A stretch of 16,841 nt of DNA from the NCBI GenBank assembly GCA_964370845.1, contig CAYJLB010000048.1:1-16841 (forward strand), read 5' to 3'. Below are positions 12,948 to 16,841 of this stretch, piece after piece. This stretch comes from CAYJLB01 sp964370845 (GTDB lineage: Bacteria; Bacillota; Clostridia; Oscillospirales; Ruminococcaceae). The notes beneath the pieces were generated by a model that worked only from the letters and a program-made list of their open reading frames with translations, did no database searches and had not been told where the DNA came from. Position 1 is the stretch's first letter; every line of letters starts with the position of its first letter. The position numbers and the translations under genes are program-made.

Positions 12948-13523
12948 TTGAATAGAAAAATTAAAATTGTGGGCATTTTGATTTTCTTGCTTGCATTTTT
13001 AGTTGGATTGTTGTTTGTAGGAATTTATTTCTTTAATATAACAGATAATAAATATGTTTATCCTGTCAAATTTGATAGTTTTGTTGAAAAATATTCTACA
13101 CTTGAAAATATTGACAAAAATTTAATTTATGGGATAATTAATACAGAGAGTGGATTTGATGAAAATGCACTTTCAAACGTGGGGGCAAGCGGTTTAATGC
13201 AGATTATGCCCGACACTTTTGATTGGATAAAATTCAAGAAAAATGATGAGCGAGATTTGACTTTTGAAGATATGAGCGACCCAGAAATAAATATTGAATA
13301 TGGAACTTTTTTGATTTCATACTTGTATGAGCGATTTGGAAGTGTTGAGCTTGCTGCTGCTGCTTATCACGCGGGAATGACACAGGTTGATAACTGGCTA
13401 AAAGACAGTGAAGTTAGCCCTGATGGTGAAACTATTGAAGTTTACCCTTCTGATGTTACTGGACATTATGTCAACAAAGTTATGGACGCTTATGAATTTT
13501 ACACACAAAAAGAAAATGAATAA
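12948..13523 (+). CDS. Membrane-anchored lytic transglycosylase (SLT domain)
   Basis: A 191-residue protein with an N-terminal membrane anchor (about 8-29) and a Slt70-type lysozyme-like domain outside the cell that cleaves the MurNAc-GlcNAc bond of peptidoglycan. The catalytic glutamate is Glu67 in INTESGFDENALS. The motifs GLMQIMPDTF and INIEYGTFLISYLYERFG are typical. The third motif reads AAAYHAG, where the family normally has AYNAG. Start choice: TTG at 12948 has AGGCGG ten bases upstream; TTG at 12942 is too close to it; TTG at 12927 would overlap coaE by four bases and has no site. No lipobox is seen. Likely role: wall turnover. Family assignment is firm, the start less so. Confidence 0.9.
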   Translation: MNRKIKIVGILIFLLAFLVGLLFVGIYFFNITDNKYVYPVKFDSFVEKYSTLENIDKNLIYGIINTESGFDENALSNVGASGLMQIMPDTFDWIKFKKNDERDLTFEDMSDPEINIEYGTFLISYLYERFGSVELAAAAYHAGMTQVDNWLKDSEVSPDGETIEVYPSDVTGHYVNKVMDAYEFYTQKENE

Positions 13524-13574
13524 TAAATTGTTTTTAATGAATTAACATTAAAATTTTGAAAGGAATTGAAAAAA

Positions 13575-14984
13575 ATGGCAAAAGAAAAATCACAAGGAGC
13601 TTTATTGAAAGATAAATTGTTCTCCAAAAGAAAAAATGCAACTCTAATCTTAACTGATGAGGAAATTGCAAAAGCAAATGAATTCTGTGAAGGGTATAAA
13701 GAATACCTTGATAACGGAAAAACTGAAAGAGAAGCTTGTAGTGCGGCTGTAAAATTAGCTGAGGCACAAGGCTTTACTGCTTATGAAAAAGGCAAAAAAT
13801 ATGCTCCAGGGGACAAATTCTATAAAATTAACAGAGGAAAAGCTGTTTGTTTAGTTGTAATGGGAAGTGAACCGATTGAAAATGGAGTTAGAATTGCTGC
13901 TGCTCATATCGACTCACCAAGAATTGACCTAAAACAAAACCCTGTTTACGAAGCAGAAGAATTAGGTTTTTTCAAAACTCACTACTACGGCGGAATTAAA
14001 AAATATCAATGGGTTGCTACTCCTTTAGCACTTCACGGTGTTGTTTATAATAAAGAAGGTGAAGCTATTGAAATTAACATTGGTGAAGATAAATCTGACC
14101 CTGTTTTCTGCATCACTGACCTTTTACCACACCTTGCTGCTGACCAAATGAAAAGAAGCCTTTCCGAAGGTATTAAAGGTGAGGAATTAAATATTTTAAT
14201 TGGCTCAAAATGCTTTAGAGATGATGAAGTTTCTGATAAAGTTAAACTTAATATCTTAAACATTTTATTCGAAAAATACGGAATTACTGAAGATGACTTT
14301 GTTTCTGCTGAAATTGAAGCTGTTCCAGTTAATAAAGCAAGTGACATTGGTTTTGACAGAAGCTTAGTTGGTGCTTACGGACAAGATGATAGAGTTTGTG
14401 CTTACACAGCTATTGAAGCTTTATTCGATTGTGACGGAATTCCTGCTAAAACAAGTATTGCTGTTCTTGCGGATAAAGAAGAAACTGGAAGCGACGGAAA
14501 TACTGGGCTTAAGAGTGCTTATATGAAATATCTAATTGCTGATATTGCTGAACCATTTGGCGTTGCTGGAAGAACTGTTCTTTCTAACTCTGAGTGTTTA
14601 TCTGCTGACGTTAATGCAGCATTTGACCCAACTTTCCCTGATGTTTCTGAAAAGAGAAATAACTCAATGATTAACTATGGTGTTTGCGTGACTAAATACA
14701 CTGGTTCAAGAGGTAAAGGTGGAACTTCCGACGCATCTGCTGAATTTGTTTCAAGAGTGAGAAATCTTCTTAATGAAAACAATGTAATTTGGCAAACTGG
14801 CGAACTTGGTAAAGTTGACCAAGGCGGTGGCGGTACAGTTGCAGCTTATATTGCTAACCTTGATGTTGATGTAATTGACGTTGGTGTGCCTGTGCTTTCA
14901 ATGCACGCTCCATTTGAAATTACTTCAAAAATTGACGTTTATATGGCTTATAAAGCGTTCCTTGCTTTCTTCCAAGATAAATAA
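13575..14984 (+). CDS. M18-family metalloaminopeptidase
   Basis: A 469-residue cytoplasmic aminopeptidase of family M18, the family of yeast aminopeptidase I, which removes N-terminal amino acids using two metal ions. Motifs in order: AAHIDSPRIDLK with the metal ligand His111, GAYGQDDRVCAYTAIEAL with the bridging Asp, ADKEETGSDGNTG with the catalytic Glu pair, and SMHAPFEITSKID with the C-terminal ligand His. The glycine-rich LGKVDQGGGGTVAAYIA precedes the last of these. ATG 13575 is the best start, with AAAGGA ten bases upstream; an in-frame TTG at 13566 overlaps that site. It follows the transglycosylase gene by 51 bases and ends at a strong terminator, closing the operon. It probably helps use peptides as an amino-acid source. 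Confidence 0.94.
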   Translation: MAKEKSQGALLKDKLFSKRKNATLILTDEEIAKANEFCEGYKEYLDNGKTEREACSAAVKLAEAQGFTAYEKGKKYAPGDKFYKINRGKAVCLVVMGSEPIENGVRIAAAHIDSPRIDLKQNPVYEAEELGFFKTHYYGGIKKYQWVATPLALHGVVYNKEGEAIEINIGEDKSDPVFCITDLLPHLAADQMKRSLSEGIKGEELNILIGSKCFRDDEVSDKVKLNILNILFEKYGITEDDFVSAEIEAVPVNKASDIGFDRSLVGAYGQDDRVCAYTAIEALFDCDGIPAKTSIAVLADKEETGSDGNTGLKSAYMKYLIADIAEPFGVAGRTVLSNSECLSADVNAAFDPTFPDVSEKRNNSMINYGVCVTKYTGSRGKGGTSDASAEFVSRVRNLLNENNVIWQTGELGKVDQGGGGTVAAYIANLDVDVIDVGVPVLSMHAPFEITSKIDVYMAYKAFLAFFQDK

Positions 14985-14999
14985 AAAATAATAAAAATA

Positions 15000-15037
15000 A
15001 AAAGTGCAGTTCGATTTGAACTGCACTTTTAGTTTTT
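15000..15037 (+). terminator. Intrinsic terminator of the prfA-to-aminopeptidase run
   Basis: A perfect stem GTGCAGTTC (15004-15012) with GAACTGCAC (15018-15026), five-base loop, extended by an A-run and T-run, then a second T-run at 15033-15038. It starts 15 bases after the aminopeptidase stop. It is a strong terminator, so the permease downstream should have its own promoter. Confidence 0.92.
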
Positions 15038-15240
15038 TGTAAGTGTTTTGCAATTAAAGGTCAAATTTATCTCTTGAACAAAAATTACACGCTAGTCCTG
15101 TAACATTTTTATTAATTGTTAAAATTTTATTAATACGTTCATAAATGCTAGAAATGTTGTAAAAATTAATAATTAAAATGTACTTTTTAAGTGATAATAT
15201 GGTGAAAAGTGAGATAATATATATAAAAAAAACAAAACTA

Positions 15241-15269
15241 TTGTAAAAAAACATAAAAAAGTGTAAAAT
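15241..15269 (+). promoter_or_regulatory. Candidate distal promoter of the NCS2 permease
   Basis: TTGTAA (15241-15246) and TAAAAT (15264-15269) with 17-base spacing; four and five of six consensus matches. Transcription would begin near 15276, right at the base of the long leader stem at 15274-15348, so this promoter would produce an RNA able to form that structure. Confidence 0.45.
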
Positions 15270-15273
15270 AAAT

Positions 15274-15351
15274 AAAGCTTAGTATTTGTTAAATGTTGGT
15301 AAAATGTTTATGATAACTGTTTTAAACAATTATTTCAATACTAGCTTTTTT
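15274..15351 (+). terminator. Possible conditional terminator in the permease leader
   Basis: AAAGCT-T-AGTATT (15274-15286, one bulged T) pairs with AATACTAGCTTT (15337-15348), and one more G-C pair follows after a second bulge. The T-run at 15346-15351 supplies the 3' tail. The stem encloses about 47 bases, far more than a simple terminator loop. The strand TTGTTAAA (15286-15293) can instead pair with TTTAAACAA (15321-15329), partly excluding the outer stem. This gives an attenuator or riboswitch-like arrangement, 34 bases before the permease start. No known RNA class is recognised. Confidence 0.4.
15286..15314 (+). promoter_or_regulatory. Candidate proximal promoter of the NCS2 permease
   Basis: TTGTTA (15286-15291) and TATGAT (15309-15314), 17 bases apart; four and five of six matches. 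The start would be near 15321, giving a leader of about 65 bases without the 5' half of the long stem. It competes as an explanation with the distal promoter and would bypass the leader structure. Confidence 0.45.
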
Positions 15352-15384
15352 ATTTCTATAGGAAAATAAATTTTGGAGGGTTAT

Positions 15385-16743
15385 ATGTTAGAAAAGATTT
15401 TCAAACTAAAGGAACACAAAACGGACGTTAAAACGGAAATTATGGCGGGTATCACAACATTTTTGGCTATGGCATACATACTTGCTGTAAATCCATCAAT
15501 GTTGGCAGATGCTGGAATGGACGCAGGTGCAGTTTTCTCTGCAACAGCAATTTCTGCTGCAATCGCAACGTTCATAATGGGATTTTTTGCAAACTATCCT
15601 ATCGCTCTAGCTTCAGGAATGGGGCTTAATGCTTACTTTACTTATGAAGTATGTCTTGGTATGGGACTTGGTGACAATGCTTGGAAAATTGCTTTAACAG
15701 CAGTTTTGGTTGAAGGTATAGTATTTATCTTACTATCATTTTTCAGATTTAGAGAAAAAATTATCAACTCAATTCCTAGCAATTTAAAATTCGGAATTAC
15801 GGCGGGTATCGGTTTATTTATTACAATCGTTGGACTTAAAGGTGCTGGAATTGTAATTTCTGATCCAGTTACTTTAGTTGCAATGGGTAATTTAGCATCA
15901 CCAACAGTTTGGCTTGCTTGTATTGGTATTATTGCTATTGTCGTTCTTATGCATTTTAAAGTAAAAGGCGCTATTCTAATTGGTATTTTAATAACTTGGT
16001 GGCTTGGAATTCTTTGTGAAATTACTGGAATTTATGTTGTTAACCCTGAAATTGAAGTTTTCTCAAATATTCCTAGTTTTGCAAATTACGAACTATTCCC
16101 ATCACTTGAACCAACTTTGTTTAAATTTGATTTTTCTTATGTAACAGAAAATCTAATGAACTTTATTGTTATTGTATTTGCATTTTTATTTGTTGACTTA
16201 TTTGACACAGTAGGAACTTTAGTTGGTGTTGCGGCTAAGGGTAACTTACTTGACAAAAAAGGTGAACTTCCTCGTGCTGGACGTGCTTTAATGGCAGATG
16301 CTGTTGGTACTGTGGCTGGTGCTTGCTTAGGTACATCAACTGTAACAAGTTATGTTGAATCTTCTGCAGGTGTTTCACAAGGCGGACGTACAGGTCTTAC
16401 TGCTGTGACTTCGGGTGTATTGTTTATCATTGCATTGTTCTTGTCACCTGTTTTCCTTGCAATTCAAGGCTTTGCTACTGCTCCAGCATTAATCGTTGTA
16501 GGATTGCTTATGATGTCTGCTGTTTCAAAAATGAAATTTGAGGGCGATATGGCTGACTCAATCGGTGGATTTTTAGCAATCGTTATGATGCCTTTCACAT
16601 ACTCAATTGCAAACGGAATTATGTTCGGTATGGTTTCTTGGGTACTTGTAAAACTTCTTACTAAAAAATGGAAAGATATTCCTTTATTTATGTATGTTTG
16701 TGCGATATTATTTGGAATTAGAATTCTTACACTTGTTATTTAA
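15385..16743 (+). CDS. NCS2 family purine permease (AzgA/PbuG type)
   Basis: A 452-residue integral membrane protein with 12-14 hydrophobic segments, taking up nucleobases (adenine, guanine or hypoxanthine in characterised AzgA/PbuG relatives) with protons. Marks of this subgroup: TEIMAGITTFLAMAYILAVN at the N-terminus, ASGMGLNAYF, the short-helix segment FVDLFDTVGTLVGVA, and TSTVTSYVESSAGVSQGGRTGL. I chose ATG 15385 with GGAGGG four bases upstream; the TTG at 15373 is part of that ribosome site. It is a single-gene unit between two terminators, with its own leader. The nucleobase cannot be settled from sequence. The link to neighbouring genes is loose. Confidence 0.93.
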   Translation: MLEKIFKLKEHKTDVKTEIMAGITTFLAMAYILAVNPSMLADAGMDAGAVFSATAISAAIATFIMGFFANYPIALASGMGLNAYFTYEVCLGMGLGDNAWKIALTAVLVEGIVFILLSFFRFREKIINSIPSNLKFGITAGIGLFITIVGLKGAGIVISDPVTLVAMGNLASPTVWLACIGIIAIVVLMHFKVKGAILIGILITWWLGILCEITGIYVVNPEIEVFSNIPSFANYELFPSLEPTLFKFDFSYVTENLMNFIVIVFAFLFVDLFDTVGTLVGVAAKGNLLDKKGELPRAGRALMADAVGTVAGACLGTSTVTSYVESSAGVSQGGRTGLTAVTSGVLFIIALFLSPVFLAIQGFATAPALIVVGLLMMSAVSKMKFEGDMADSIGGFLAIVMMPFTYSIANGIMFGMVSWVLVKLLTKKWKDIPLFMYVCAILFGIRILTLVI

Positions 16744-16758
16744 TTGGGGTAAATATAG

Positions 16759-16791
16759 AAAAAACCGCTTGAGTTATCTCAGGCGGTTTTT
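16759..16791 (+). terminator. Intrinsic terminator after the permease gene
   Basis: ACCGCTTGAG (16764-16773) pairs with CTCAGGCGGT (16778-16787), one T-G wobble, loop TTAT, flanked by an A-run and a T-run. It begins 15 bases after the stop codon and could act on either strand. Confidence 0.92.
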
Positions 16792-16841
16792 GTTGATTTA
16801 TGCGAATTTATTATGTCAACTAGAAAAAAGTCTAGCCTCGC
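16792..16841. other. Window edge: short inverted repeat, no gene seen
   Basis: The last 50 bases contain a small inverted repeat, CTAGA with TCTAG around an AAAAAG loop (near 16820-16835), and GTTGA with TCAAC at 16792-16796 and 16813-16817. No reading frame or named element can be supported; the structure may continue beyond the window. Confidence 0.4.

Larger units (their letters stand above)
15038..15384 (+). other. Long AT-rich leader/intergenic region before the permease gene
   Basis: 347 bases without a supported gene. The left 200 bases are very AT-rich, with no motif that I can name. A minus-strand reading frame at 15054-15254 lacks a ribosome site and has a low-complexity composition. 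The right 140 bases hold two candidate promoters and a terminator-like leader structure. I looked for the purine riboswitch core (GATATGG, TTTCTACC, CCGTAAA) and did not find it. Confidence 0.65.

Noticed and set aside
15181..15230. Purine riboswitch suggested by AATATGG before a purine permease
   Set aside because: The other required segments (TTTCTACC, CCGTAAA and the closing stem) are absent at the right distances.
15054..15254. Minus-strand 66-codon reading frame in the permease upstream region
   Set aside because: No ribosome site before its ATG, low-complexity AT-driven Phe/Ile/Asn composition, no family resemblance, and it runs into the space beside a strong terminator.
16792..16841. 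tRNA or terminator starting at the right edge
   Set aside because: Only a five-bp inverted repeat is visible; no cloverleaf or T-tract can be completed inside the window.

Overview
The window looks like a chromosomal segment of a low-GC, anaerobic member of the Bacillota, most likely class Clostridia. The reasons are AT-rich non-coding DNA, strong AGGAGG-type ribosome sites with occasional TTG starts, a pyruvate formate-lyase system, a ferredoxin-linked indolepyruvate oxidoreductase and a DUF951 gene. I cannot name a genus. I see no phage, plasmid, transposon, CRISPR, rRNA or tRNA signal.

Region 1 (1-906, + strand) holds the last 13 codons of pflB, an intrinsic terminator and pflA, the glycyl-radical activase. 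A bidirectional terminator closes it.

Region 2 (907-9521, all - strand) is an 11-gene run, read from high to low coordinates. It goes: arylacetate-CoA ligase paaK (second copy), GNAT acetyltransferase, iorA, iorB, five small genes of mostly unknown function (membrane protein, lipoprotein, HPP-family membrane protein, membrane protein, YbjQ), paaK (first copy) and a tandem ACT-domain protein. IorAB plus PaaK interconvert aryl-2-oxoacids (from Phe, Tyr and Trp), arylacetyl-CoA and arylacetate. The ACT protein is the likely amino-acid-sensing partner. Candidate promoters lie before the second-copy paaK and before the five-gene block. A terminator-like hairpin sits between iorA and iorB.

Region 3 (9522-14984, + strand) is a housekeeping run behind a near-consensus promoter at 9852-9880. 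It contains a DUF951 zinc-ribbon-like protein, prfA (release factor 1), Sua5/YwlC (t6A tRNA modification), coaE (last step of CoA synthesis), a membrane-anchored lytic transglycosylase and an M18 aminopeptidase, and ends in a strong terminator at about 15000.

Region 4 (15038-16841, + strand) is a roughly 345-base AT-rich leader followed by an NCS2/AzgA-type purine permease and a terminator. The leader lacks a recognisable purine riboswitch. It does contain a long imperfect stem ending in a T-run, which could be a conditional terminator.

Most of the window is well-known core metabolism. The parts least explained by known families are the permease leader RNA, the iorA-iorB intercistronic structures, the five-gene membrane/lipoprotein block inside the aryl-acid locus, and a duplicated paaK 3'-end remnant.
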